A stretch of DNA of 64,000 nucleotides, from assembly GCA_035549075.1 (NCBI GenBank), contig DASZRT010000151.1, forward strand, positions 52,620-116,619. The letters run 5' to 3'. The position numbers were made by a program, and so were the translations under genes. This document shows, piece by piece, positions 15,965 through 23,726 of the stretch (position 1 is its first letter; the number at the start of each line of letters is the position of its first letter). The notes under the pieces are model-generated. The model had not been told where the DNA came from and ran no database searches. It saw only the letters and a program-made list of their open reading frames with translations. The stretch is from DASZFV01 sp035549075 (GTDB lineage Bacteria; Myxococcota_A; Polyangia; Fen-1088).

Positions 15965-17863
15965 ATGGCCTCGATCGCCGACACGAAGCGCGCGCTGGAC
16001 GCGCGTCACGCGAGCCTCGTCATTATTTCTTCGCTCGCCGTTTCATGCGCGCCCGGGCGCGCCGTCGTCGGCCTCGAGCGCGGCAACGACGAAGGCGCGG
16101 GCGGCAGCGGCGGCGCGACCTTCGATTTGTCGCCGATGCTCGCCGATTGGCCGCGCCTCGCCATCGGCACCGAGAGCCGCTCGATCTCCAGCTTCGATCG
16201 CGCCGGCGGCAACGACGACGGCTTCTCGGGTCGTTACTCCGAGCTCTACACCGACGAGAAAGGCGAGCACGTCATCGTCGACGTCGGCGGCCCAGGACGC
16301 CTCAACACGCTCTGGTTCACGAGCGCCGTGAGCGGCACGGCGCCGCTCGGCCTCGGCCGCCTGCGGTTCTACGTCGACGGCGCGACGACGCCCACCTTCG
16401 AAGCGGACGCCGATCGCCTGTTCGCGGGCCAGGTCGCCGGCTTCCCGCGCGCGCTCGTGTTCGACAACCGCCGCAGCACGGGCGGTTTCGTCTCATACGT
16501 GCCCGTCACGTTCCGCTTCGGCCTGCGCGTCACGACCGAGAACAAGCCGGCTTTCTACAACGCGCAGATCGACTCGTTGCCGGCCGACGCCGTCGTCGAG
16601 AGCTGGTCACCCGACGCGGATCTCACGAACGCCCTCGCGTCCTTCGGCGCCGGCTCGACGACGAGCGGAGACGAACCGAGCGACGACGAGGTCACGCTCG
16701 ACAACGAGCGCGACGGCCCCGGCCTCGTGACGCGTCTGACGTTCTTCCCTTCCGGTTCACCCTCGGCGGCCGAGCTGCGCGCCGCGCGCGTGCGCATCTT
16801 CTGGGAAAACGAAGCGCACCCCAGCGTCGATGGCCCCGTCGACGCGTTCTTCGGCAGCGGCCTCGGCGTCGCGCCCGTCGCCTCGGCGGCGTTCGAGATG
16901 TCGCCCGCCCGTTTCGTGAACCGCGTGCCCATGCCGTTCTGGCGCCACGCGCGCGTTCAACTCACGGGCGTCGCGGGACGCCTCTTCTTGCACGTCGTCG
17001 AAAATCCCTACGACGAGTCTCACACCGCGCATTTGCACGTCACGTGGCACGAAGAGCGGCCCACGACGTCGCCCGACGACTTCGAGTACGTGACCTTCAC
17101 GGGCGCCGGCAAGCTCGTCGCCACCGTGCTCACCGTCGAGCCGCCCGATGCCGCGCGCGACAAGCAATGGTGGGAAGGCGACCTGCGCTCATCGGCCGAC
17201 GGCCGTCGCACCCCCGGCATTCAAGGCACGGGTTACGAGGACGACCACTTCGGCGGCTGGAGCAACGAGTTCTTCTCGACACCGTTCTCGCTGCCGCTGT
17301 CGGGCGAGCCCGCGGCGCACATCCTCGATCGCAACGGCCAGTACAACGGCGACGTCACCATGTACCGCGTGTGGCCGGGCATCCCGTTCCTCGGCGAGCT
17401 TCGCCACAGCGTCGAGCACGGCGACCAGAACGGCCGCGCCGTGAACGAATCGGCCGCGACGTTCTTTTACGGCGAGCCGCGATCGTGGCTCGTCACGTCC
17501 GACACGCTGGACCTGTGCGACGCCGACGCGCGGACGGCGCATGGCTTCATGCCCTTCGGACAGACGCGGCTCGACACGCTCACGAGCCGCTTCGAGGGCC
17601 GCGACCCGACGCCCATCACGCACTGCCACCTCGCGCAGTCGAACACAGTGACCTTCAAGCTCGCCGTGCCGGCCACCAACGAAGGTGTCTACCTGCGCCG
17701 CTGGTTCGATCAGGCGACGGGCCCGCAGGCCGCGGTCGTCTCGGTCGACGGCGAATTCGTCGAGGTGTGGTCGATCGCCGAGACGAACGCCTCGGCCAAT
17801 TGGGCCGAGCGCGATTTTTCCTGCCGAAAAGCTTCACGGCGGGCAAAACGACGATCGAAGTGA
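15965..17863 (+). CDS. DUF2961 lipoprotein, C-terminus frameshifted
   Basis: The intact frame gives 632 residues with a lipobox near residue 28 (IISSLAVSC). The core has DUF2961 features: VIVDVGGPGRLNTLWFTS, a paired WWEGDLRS and GIQGTGYEDDHFGGWSNEF. DUF2961 proteins are double jelly-roll enzymes, some of which are glycoside hydrolases acting on arabinan or fructan-type polymers; substrate here is unknown. After NWAERD the frame turns into an Arg/Lys-rich tail and stops at 17863. In the -1 frame the expected ending continues (FFLPKSFTAGKTTIEVSL to AVVPPAP, stop 17949). A lost T in the T5 run at 17815-17819 or a -1 ribosomal slip would restore it. The full-length span would be 15965-17949. Confidence 0.75.
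   Translation: MASIADTKRALDARHASLVIISSLAVSCAPGRAVVGLERGNDEGAGGSGGATFDLSPMLADWPRLAIGTESRSISSFDRAGGNDDGFSGRYSELYTDEKGEHVIVDVGGPGRLNTLWFTSAVSGTAPLGLGRLRFYVDGATTPTFEADADRLFAGQVAGFPRALVFDNRRSTGGFVSYVPVTFRFGLRVTTENKPAFYNAQIDSLPADAVVESWSPDADLTNALASFGAGSTTSGDEPSDDEVTLDNERDGPGLVTRLTFFPSGSPSAAELRAARVRIFWENEAHPSVDGPVDAFFGSGLGVAPVASAAFEMSPARFVNRVPMPFWRHARVQLTGVAGRLFLHVVENPYDESHTAHLHVTWHEERPTTSPDDFEYVTFTGAGKLVATVLTVEPPDAARDKQWWEGDLRSSADGRRTPGIQGTGYEDDHFGGWSNEFFSTPFSLPLSGEPAAHILDRNGQYNGDVTMYRVWPGIPFLGELRHSVEHGDQNGRAVNESAATFFYGEPRSWLVTSDTLDLCDADARTAHGFMPFGQTRLDTLTSRFEGRDPTPITHCHLAQSNTVTFKLAVPATNEGVYLRRWFDQATGPQAAVVSVDGEFVEVWSIAETNASANWAERDFSCRKASRRAKRRSK
17814..17820 (+). other. frameshift site (ATTTTTC)
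   Basis: Codons read GAT TTT TCC in the upstream frame, whereas the conserved C-terminal continuation needs TTC CTG CCG, one base back. Adding a sixth T, or a -1 slip on the run, yields ERDFFLPKSFTAG, the expected end of a DUF2961 domain. Sequencing or assembly error, a true inactivating deletion, and programmed slippage cannot be told apart here. Confidence 0.7.
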
Positions 17864-18006
17864 GCCTCTCGACCGAAACCGACATGGGCCTCGTCGCCTG
17901 GGACGCCGCTCGCTACCAAGCCGTCGCCGTCGTGCCGCCCGCGCCGTAAACGACGAAGCCACGACGTCGCACCACGCGCTCGGTGAACCGTAGTACAACA
18001 CGCGGC

Positions 18007-19308
18007 ATGTCGGCCACCGATGGAATGGCGAGCAGCGCGCTCGATCGCGCCCGAAGCAAAGCCTTTTGGCACCTGCTGCCGCTTTGCTTCTTTTGCTACG
18101 TCCTCAGTTACGTCGATCGAACCAACATCTCGATCGCCAAGTTGACCATGAAGGGCGACCTTCCCTGGTTCACCGACAAGGTGTTCGGCGACGGCTCCGG
18201 TTTGTTTTTTCCCGGCTACGTCGTGCTCGCGATCCCGGGCGCGCTCATCGTCGAGCGGTGGGGCGCGCGCAAGCTCATCACGGGCTCGATGGTCTGCTGG
18301 GGCATCGTGGCCGGCGCGATGGCGTTCATCAGCTCGCCGCTTCAGTTCTACGTGTTTCGTTTCTTGCTGGGCGTCGCCGAGGCCGGCTTCTTCCCGGGGA
18401 TGATCGTGTTCCTCACGCACTGGTTCCCCACTCGCGATCGCGCGCGCGCGACGGCGACGCTCATCATCGCCACCCCGTTCTCGCAGATCGTGAGCCCCAA
18501 GCTCTCGGGCGCCATGTTGCACATGGACATGCTCGGCCTCAAAGGCTGGCAGTGGATGTTCATCAACTGGGCCGTGCCCGCCGTGGTCCTCGGCGCGCTC
18601 ATCCTGTTGCTGCTTCCCGACCGCCCCAGCGAGGCCCGCTGGCTGACGGCGGAGGAGCGCGACGCGCTCGAGCAAGAGCTGGCTCGCGAACGTCTCGCGC
18701 GCGCGGGAAAACAAAAGATGAAGGTGCTCGAGGCGCTCACACACCCCAAGGTGCTGTTGCTCGCGCTCGCCTACTTCCTGGCCGTTTCGGCCAATTACGG
18801 CCTCGAGTTCTTCCTGCCGACGATGTTGAAGGACTGGTACAAGCTGCCGCTCGACACCATCACGTGGCTGCTCATGCTGCCGCCGGCCGCGGCCTTGACG
18901 GGACAGCTCTTCGCGGGCTGGCACTCGGACCTGCGCAAGGAGCGGCGGTTGCACACCGTGGTTCCTCTGCTGATCGGCGCGGTGACGCTCGTGCTCGTGA
19001 GCCGCACGCAAGGAGCCCTCGCGCTCACGATGGCGTGCTTCGTGTTGGCAGCGGCTGGCATCAAGTCGTACCAACCGTCGTTCTGGGCGCTCCCGCCCCT
19101 TCTGTTGTCCGAGGCGGCGGCGGCCGGAAGCATCGGCTTCATCAACGCGATCGGAAATCTGGGCGGTGCTTTTGGTTCGTCCATGATGGGACGAGTCCGA
19201 ACCGCAACGGGGTCATACGGTGGAGGATTGACTGTCCTCTCCGTGGCCATGTTGGCGTCGGCCGCGATCATCTTTTTCATCGGCCTCGGAAAGCGGACCG
19301 AGTCGTAG
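18007..19308 (+). CDS. MFS transporter, anion:cation symporter (ACS)-like
   Basis: A 12-helix major facilitator of about 433 residues. The first helix region has YVLSYVDRTNISIAKL, the Asp-Arg-Thr-Asn signature of the ACS family (glucarate, hexuronate and tartrate porters). FRFLLGVAEAGFFPGMI and HWFPTRDRARATA are the helix-4/5 and loop motifs typical of that family. It would import an organic acid or sugar acid with protons. It sits directly after secreted polymer-active lipoproteins, so uptake of their products is a reasonable inference. GTG at 17983 in the same frame is an alternative start. A hairpin follows the stop. Confidence 0.85.
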   Translation: MSATDGMASSALDRARSKAFWHLLPLCFFCYVLSYVDRTNISIAKLTMKGDLPWFTDKVFGDGSGLFFPGYVVLAIPGALIVERWGARKLITGSMVCWGIVAGAMAFISSPLQFYVFRFLLGVAEAGFFPGMIVFLTHWFPTRDRARATATLIIATPFSQIVSPKLSGAMLHMDMLGLKGWQWMFINWAVPAVVLGALILLLLPDRPSEARWLTAEERDALEQELARERLARAGKQKMKVLEALTHPKVLLLALAYFLAVSANYGLEFFLPTMLKDWYKLPLDTITWLLMLPPAAALTGQLFAGWHSDLRKERRLHTVVPLLIGAVTLVLVSRTQGALALTMACFVLAAAGIKSYQPSFWALPPLLLSEAAAAGSIGFINAIGNLGGAFGSSMMGRVRTATGSYGGGLTVLSVAMLASAAIIFFIGLGKRTES

Positions 19309-19330
19309 GCCGCGGCGGATCGCCGCGTCT

Positions 19331-19368
19331 CGCAGAAAGAACGTTCCGGAAATCGTTCTTCTGCGTTT
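19331..19368 (+). terminator. hairpin terminator after MFS gene
   Basis: Arms cgcagaaagaacg and cgttcttctgcg pair almost perfectly across a 10-base loop, 22 bp after the MFS stop codon, and are followed by TTTGATT. The U-tract is short, so termination strength is uncertain. The same DNA lies upstream of the AT-hook gene. Confidence 0.5.
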
Positions 19369-19422
19369 GATTGGCCCGCTCGTGTATAAAGAAGCGGCCA
19401 CAACGGAGGACACCGCCTTTCC

Positions 19423-19812
19423 ATGTCGAACATTCAGTCAATCGTTGAAGATTTCGCCAATGAGCTGAGCGCGCTCATCGAAGAGCAGGTGCTCACGCGC
19501 GCGCGCGCCGCCGTCTCAGCCGCGCTCGGCGGCGCCGCCCCCAAGCGGGGCCCGGGCCGTCCCCCGAAGGCCGCCAAGCTGCTGTCCGCCGTGGGCGTCG
19601 CGCCCGGCCGCAAGAAGCCGCGCAAGAAGGCGCCGCCGCAGCTCTGCCCCGTCCCCGGTTGCAAGAACAAGGCGGCCCCGATCTTCGGCATGGTGTGCTC
19701 CGCGCACAAGGACGTGCCCAAGGCGAAGATCAGGGAGTACCGCGAGGCACGCCGCGCCAAGAAGGAAGGCAAGAAGCCGAAGGGCCGCAAGGCCGCGGCC
19801 GCCAAGGCATAA
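19423..19812 (+). CDS. AT-hook / zinc-finger DNA-binding protein
   Basis: A small basic protein of 129 residues. Residues 1-35 are a predicted helix, possibly for dimerisation. KRGPGRPPK near residues 42-50 is an AT-hook that binds the minor groove of AT-rich DNA, as in HMGA proteins. LCPVPGCKNKAAP continuing to MVCSAH gives C-x4-C-x11-C-x2-H, a likely zinc site. The tail is Lys/Arg/Ala-rich, histone-like. GGAGGA lies 12 nt before ATG. It probably acts as a chromatin-type architectural protein; HMGA-like factors are known from myxobacteria (CarD in Myxococcus xanthus), but this is not CarD. The next gene, 82 bp on, is CarF-like. Confidence 0.75.
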   Translation: MSNIQSIVEDFANELSALIEEQVLTRARAAVSAALGGAAPKRGPGRPPKAAKLLSAVGVAPGRKKPRKKAPPQLCPVPGCKNKAAPIFGMVCSAHKDVPKAKIREYREARRAKKEGKKPKGRKAAAAKA

Positions 19813-19894
19813 AGGGCGCGGCGACGGCTCGCGGGCCGCGCCGAGCCCGTCGGGCGCTTGCACGGGAGCCGAATTCCCTTTAACAATAAGGGCC

Positions 19895-20656
19895 TTGGCT
19901 CAGTCTCACAAAAGCTACAACTACTCGAGGAGCCATCGTCTCCTCGAGATTGTCGGCATCGCGGGCCTGTTCATCCTGCTCGCCTACGTCGCCGTCCGCC
20001 TCGTCATGGGCGTGTCGACGATGTCACAAGGGCTCGCCGTCCTCGGGACCATCACGGTCGGGTATTTCCTGACCGACTTCATCTCGGGCTTCGTGCACTG
20101 GGCGGGCGACACGCTCGGCAGCGAGACGATGCCGATCATCGGCGCGACGTTCGTCAAACCCTTCCGCTTCCACCACGTGGACCAGAAGGACATCACGCGC
20201 CACGACTTCATCGAGACGAACGGCAACAACTGCATCCTGTCGTTGCTGCTCATGCTCCACGTCGCGATCCTCATGCCGCGCTCGCCGGGCTTCTTCTTCT
20301 ATTACGGCGCGCTCATGTTCTCGATCGCGCTGTTCACGCTGGGCACGAACCAGTTCCACAAGTGGGCGCACGCCGAGCCCGAGACGTTGAGCCCCGTCGT
20401 GCGCGGTCTTCAGCGCGCGGGCCTCATCCTCTCTCCCGAGCACCACACGACGCACCACACGGCGCCGTACGAGACTTACTACTGCATCACGCACGGCATG
20501 CTGAACCCGCTGCTGGCGCGCATCCGCTTCTTCCGCCACGCCGAGCGCTTCTTCCAGACGGTGTGGCCGTCGCTGCTGTACCTCGACGAGCGCGTGAAGT
20601 TCGAGGCCGCCAAGCGCGCCGCCGAGGCGCCGGCGCCGACGGCGCAAGCCGGCTGA
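19895..20656 (+). CDS. carF: CarF-like plasmanylethanolamine desaturase (TMEM189/Kua family)
   Basis: A membrane desaturase of 253 residues with hydrophobic helices near the N-terminus and centre. The His clusters are FVHWAGD, FRFHHVDQ, ITRHDFIETNGNN, FHKWAH and SPEHHTTHH, matching the di-iron ligand set of the TMEM189/Kua/CarF family. This enzyme introduces the vinyl-ether bond of plasmalogens; in Myxococcus xanthus, CarF and plasmalogens are required to sense photo-oxidative stress and trigger carotenoid synthesis. The start is TTG 19895, since no ATG or GTG precedes it in frame after the upstream stop. The neighbouring AT-hook gene makes a light or singlet-oxygen context possible. Confidence 0.88.
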   Translation: MAQSHKSYNYSRSHRLLEIVGIAGLFILLAYVAVRLVMGVSTMSQGLAVLGTITVGYFLTDFISGFVHWAGDTLGSETMPIIGATFVKPFRFHHVDQKDITRHDFIETNGNNCILSLLLMLHVAILMPRSPGFFFYYGALMFSIALFTLGTNQFHKWAHAEPETLSPVVRGLQRAGLILSPEHHTTHHTAPYETYYCITHGMLNPLLARIRFFRHAERFFQTVWPSLLYLDERVKFEAAKRAAEAPAPTAQAG

Positions 20657-20739
20657 CGACCTGACGCTCGTGTGACGCTCCTCCGGGCGCCATGTGCGCC
20701 TTCAGGCGACCACGGCCTCCTGCCGATGCTCCGCCTTCG

Positions 20740-21276
20740 ATGAGGCGCTTCGCCACGCCCCGAAGGCTCGCGGCCCTCGCCGCGGCGATCGCCGTCTCGG
20801 GCCTCGTCGGGTGCGCGACGGCGCCGCCGCCCGCGCCGCCGTCGTCGCCGAGCGCGCTGCTGGGCGCGCCGCTGCCGGCGTTTCGAAGGTCGACGCTCGG
20901 TGGGGCGACGTCGTTCGACACGACGACCGTCGGGCCGCGCCTGCTCGTCGTCGACTTCTTCGCCTCTTATTGTGGGCCCTGCCAGCGCGCGTTGCCCGCG
21001 CTCGAATCGCTGCACGCGTCGCGGCCCGACGTCGCCATCGTCGGCGTCTCGCTCGACGACGACGAGCCGCACGCCGCGCGCGTCGTCGCGCGCCACCACC
21101 TCACCTTCCCCGTCGTCCTCGACGGCGGCCACACGCTCGCGGGCAAGTTCCGCGTGACCGAGCTGCCCGCGGCCTTCGTCGCCGATCGCGGCGGCCGCGT
21201 CGTCTGGTCGGCGGGCCCCGGCGCCGCCGAGAACGCGCTGCCGACCGCCGTCGCGGCTCTCGAGAGCGCGCCGTGA
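20740..21276 (+). CDS. TlpA/ResA-like thioredoxin lipoprotein
   Basis: An exported thioredoxin-fold protein of 178 residues. Its signal ends in VSGLVGC (lipobox) and is followed by a short Pro-rich spacer. The redox domain has VVDFFASYCGPCQRALP with the CGPC active site, VAIVGVSLDDD, and the cis-Pro loop VTELPAAFV. It would reduce or exchange disulfides in the periplasm, as TlpA/ResA do for cytochrome c maturation or surface proteins. ATG 20740 is chosen because the upstream extension is not hydrophobic. The downstream lipoprotein gene overlaps its stop (GTGA), so the two are translationally coupled. Confidence 0.85.
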   Translation: MRRFATPRRLAALAAAIAVSGLVGCATAPPPAPPSSPSALLGAPLPAFRRSTLGGATSFDTTTVGPRLLVVDFFASYCGPCQRALPALESLHASRPDVAIVGVSLDDDEPHAARVVARHHLTFPVVLDGGHTLAGKFRVTELPAAFVADRGGRVVWSAGPGAAENALPTAVAALESAP

Positions 21277-22547
21277 GCGCACGCGGACTTCTCGCCACGA
21301 CGCTCGCGCTCGCCTCATGCGCATGGTCGAGCGGGCCGCGGGGCGCGCGCGCGATCCTACCGACGGCGCCAGCCGAGCTCGGCAAGTGCCGCGTCGCCGC
21401 GAGCCAATCGAGCCCGCTCGTCACCGAGTGGCCCGCGTCGGAGAAGGCGAACCTCGAGGTGCTCTCGCGCAGCGGCGCCGTCGCCGTCGCGTACTCGGGC
21501 TGCAGCCTGCGCGTGCTGCCCGAGTGCCGCGTGCGCGGCGGCTACCGCTGGCAGCGCTCGACGCCCGCGACCGACTCGCTGCAGATCAACGACAGCGACG
21601 ATCTCTACGCGAAGCTGCCGCTCGGCGCGGCGTCGCTCGAGGGCGAGCTCAAGCGGGCCGGCCAGCTGGGCGTCAAGACGGTCGTCTCGGGCCAGCTGCG
21701 CCTCGTCGACGCGAGCCTGAGCGACGTGCCCGCCGACGGCGCGTGCGCGCAGGCGACGCACCTCGTGACGGCGATGTCCGTCGGCGCGTTCGAGCTCACG
21801 GCGGGCGGCTCGCGCGAGGGCAGCGCGAACGCGAGCGTCACGACGTTCGGCGAGGCGAAGCTCGACAGCCAGCGCGCCGTCGAGCAGCTGCGCTCGGCCG
21901 GCGACTTCGCGGCGTGCGCCGCCGCCACCGACGAGAGCCCCAACGCCAACTGCGCGTCGCCCGTGCAGGTGTTCCTCACGCCGCTGCCCGGCCGCGCCGC
22001 CGAAGAAGGTCCGCCCGGCACGGTGAAGGTCGACTTCCTCTCGGCGAACCCGTCGAGCCGCTGGGACGTGTACGCCGACGACCAAGTCATCTGCACGACG
22101 CCGTGCGCGCGCTTCGTGCACCCCGCGCACCCCGTGATGCTGCGGACGCGCGACGACGGCTTCTTCTGGTCGCACCCCGACAAGGTCGAGGTCGCGAGCT
22201 TCCTCGCGTACCCCGACGCTCACTTGCAGCTGCAAGCACACCCCACGTCGCGCGGCGAGCTCTCGACGGGCATCATCTTCACGACCTTCTCGGGCGCCGC
22301 CATCATGTCGGGCGCCGCGCTCATGGGCGTCGGCTGCAGCAGCTCCGATCACCGCGCGATGTGCACGGCCGGCATCATCTCCGGCGGCGTCGGCGCCGTC
22401 GGCCTCGCGGGAAGCCTGTGGCTGTTGTTCGACGCCATGCCGAAGGCGGAGATCGCGCCGTACACGGAGGGTGGATCGTTGATGGCGCGGCGGGGATCCG
22501 ACTTTCGTTGGCACCTCTCGCCCGGCGGGGCATGGGGCACGTTCTAG
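21273..22547 (+). CDS. lipoprotein of unknown function with C-terminal membrane segments
   Basis: A 424-residue protein starting at GTG 21273 inside the previous stop codon (GTGA). The signal LLATTLALASC has a lipobox. The middle (VVSGQLRLVDASLSDV) looks beta-rich. A segment VKVDFLSANPSSRWDVYADD followed by CTTPCARFVHPAHP resembles a PEGA-type surface-layer beta domain. Two hydrophobic helices near the C-terminus (GIIFTTFSGAAIMSGAALMG, IISGGVGAVGLAGSLWLLF) suggest membrane insertion. This architecture is frequent in Myxococcota, but no function is known. Coupling to the thioredoxin lipoprotein suggests it may be a redox client or partner, an inference. Confidence 0.7.
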   Translation: MSARGLLATTLALASCAWSSGPRGARAILPTAPAELGKCRVAASQSSPLVTEWPASEKANLEVLSRSGAVAVAYSGCSLRVLPECRVRGGYRWQRSTPATDSLQINDSDDLYAKLPLGAASLEGELKRAGQLGVKTVVSGQLRLVDASLSDVPADGACAQATHLVTAMSVGAFELTAGGSREGSANASVTTFGEAKLDSQRAVEQLRSAGDFAACAAATDESPNANCASPVQVFLTPLPGRAAEEGPPGTVKVDFLSANPSSRWDVYADDQVICTTPCARFVHPAHPVMLRTRDDGFFWSHPDKVEVASFLAYPDAHLQLQAHPTSRGELSTGIIFTTFSGAAIMSGAALMGVGCSSSDHRAMCTAGIISGGVGAVGLAGSLWLLFDAMPKAEIAPYTEGGSLMARRGSDFRWHLSPGGAWGTF

Positions 22548-22557
22548 AAAGAACGAC

Positions 22558-23142
22558 CTAGACCATCGTCACGTCCGTCAGCGCGCCGTCCGCGAACACC
22601 GCGCGGAACACCGCGGTGTTCGCCAGCGGCGGCGGCATCGCTCCCGTCGCGCGCGCGACGAGCGCGCGGATCGAGCCGCCGTGGCTCACGACGAGCACGG
22701 CGCCGTCACCCTCGCCGTCACGCGTCTCCCCGGCGCGGGCGACGGCGGCCTCCATGCGGCGCCCCAGCGCGTCGTGCGCCTCGGCGCCGGGCGGCACGCG
22801 GCTCACGTCGGCGCGGTAGGCGGCCCAGTGCTCCGGATGTCGCGCCTGACACTCGTCGCGCGTCAGGCCTTCGAACAAGCCGAACGAGCGCTCGCGCAGA
22901 TCGCGATCGACGACGAGCGGGCCCGCGCCGAGGATCGCGCGCACGATCTCCGCCGTCTCTCGCGCGCGCAGCAAGTCGCTCGTGTGGACGCGCGCGAAGA
23001 CGGCACCGCGTAGCTTCTCGGCGAGCGCGCGCGCCTGCGCCCGGCCCGCGTCGTTGAGCGCGACGTCGGTGTGGCCTTGCCACCGCCCGTCGCGGTTCCA
23101 GTCGGTCTCGCCGTGTCGCGCGAGGTAAAGGACGCGTCCCAC
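22558..23142 (-). CDS. histidine phosphatase family protein (phosphoglycerate mutase-like)
   Basis: A protein of 194 residues from GTG 23142. LYLARHGETDWN holds the RHG motif with the phospho-accepting His. RARETAEIV, LRERSFGLFEGL and VVSHGGSIRALVA give the other active-site Arg, Glu and the second catalytic His. This is the cofactor-dependent phosphoglycerate-mutase/phosphatase fold; sequences of this length are usually broad phosphatases (CobC/GpmB-like) rather than the glycolytic mutase. It starts 5 bp after the MarR gene stop and so belongs to its operon. It converges on the lipoprotein gene at 22547. Confidence 0.85.
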   Translation of the reverse strand: MGRVLYLARHGETDWNRDGRWQGHTDVALNDAGRAQARALAEKLRGAVFARVHTSDLLRARETAEIVRAILGAGPLVVDRDLRERSFGLFEGLTRDECQARHPEHWAAYRADVSRVPPGAEAHDALGRRMEAAVARAGETRDGEGDGAVLVVSHGGSIRALVARATGAMPPPLANTAVFRAVFADGALTDVTMV

Positions 23143-23147
23143 GCGCG

Positions 23148-23627
23148 TCAGCGTTTCGCTGCTTCTTCGGCGAGGCGCTCCTCGAGCACGGCCGAGAGCG
23201 CTTCGGCGAGCCGGCGCCGCGTCTCCTCGGGCAGCGCCGTCACGGCGCGCGGCGTCTCCATCGTCCGCGCCCACAGCTTCTCTCGCAGGTGACGGCCCTT
23301 GTCCGTCAGCACGAGCACCTTGATGCGCCGATCGGTCTCGTCGGCGCGCCGCGCGGCGAGGCCGCGCGCCTCGAGCTTGTCGACGATCCCCGTGATGTTC
23401 GAGGCGTCGCAGGCGAGCTCTTCGGCGAGCGCGCTCATGGGCACCGGCTTCTCGGGATCGATCGAGCGGACGGCGTGGCCCTGCATGGGGGTCAGGTCGA
23501 ACTCCGCGCACATCGCGACCCACCAGGACTTCTGACTGAGCAGAAACTCGATCATCACCGGCCAACAGTCGTCGGCCGACAGCTTCTTCACCCGATTTCG
23601 CCGGGGATTTTTGAGCTTGTCATCCAT
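23148..23627 (-). CDS. MarR family transcriptional regulator
   Basis: A winged-helix regulator of 159 residues. The recognition helix region is MSALAEELACDASNITGIVD, the wing is RRADETDRRIKVLVLTDKG, and long helices at both ends form the dimer interface. MarR proteins bind palindromic operators as dimers and release DNA when they bind small phenolic or hydrophobic ligands. The gene is divergent from a complete RND efflux operon across an 87-bp AT-rich gap containing a palindrome, so control of efflux and of itself is likely. The downstream phosphatase gene is 5 bp away. Confidence 0.9.
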   Translation of the reverse strand: MDDKLKNPRRNRVKKLSADDCWPVMIEFLLSQKSWWVAMCAEFDLTPMQGHAVRSIDPEKPVPMSALAEELACDASNITGIVDKLEARGLAARRADETDRRIKVLVLTDKGRHLREKLWARTMETPRAVTALPEETRRRLAEALSAVLEERLAEEAAKR

Positions 23628-23657
23628 CCGCAGCTAATACTTTCACACAACTTAATA

Positions 23658-23672
23658 ATTGACAACTTCAAT
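23658..23672. promoter_or_regulatory. candidate MarR operator overlapping TTGACA
   Basis: ATTGA-CAACT-TCAAT is a perfect 15-bp interrupted palindrome in the divergent promoter region, and it overlaps the hexamer TTGACA on the efflux-operon strand. A direct repeat ACAACTT occurs 15 bp apart in the same stretch. Position, symmetry and overlap with a -35-like box fit a repressor site for the adjacent MarR protein. The matching -10 element is not clear. Confidence 0.5.
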
Positions 23673-23726
23673 CTTTATCGAATACGAATACCATCGCTTC
23701 ACACCCACTGACCAATGAGGTCCGTC

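Noticed and set aside
19368..19392. Sigma-54-like promoter TTGGCCCG...TGTATA before the AT-hook gene.
   Set aside because: The -24 GG is present but the required GC at -12 is absent and the spacing does not fit.
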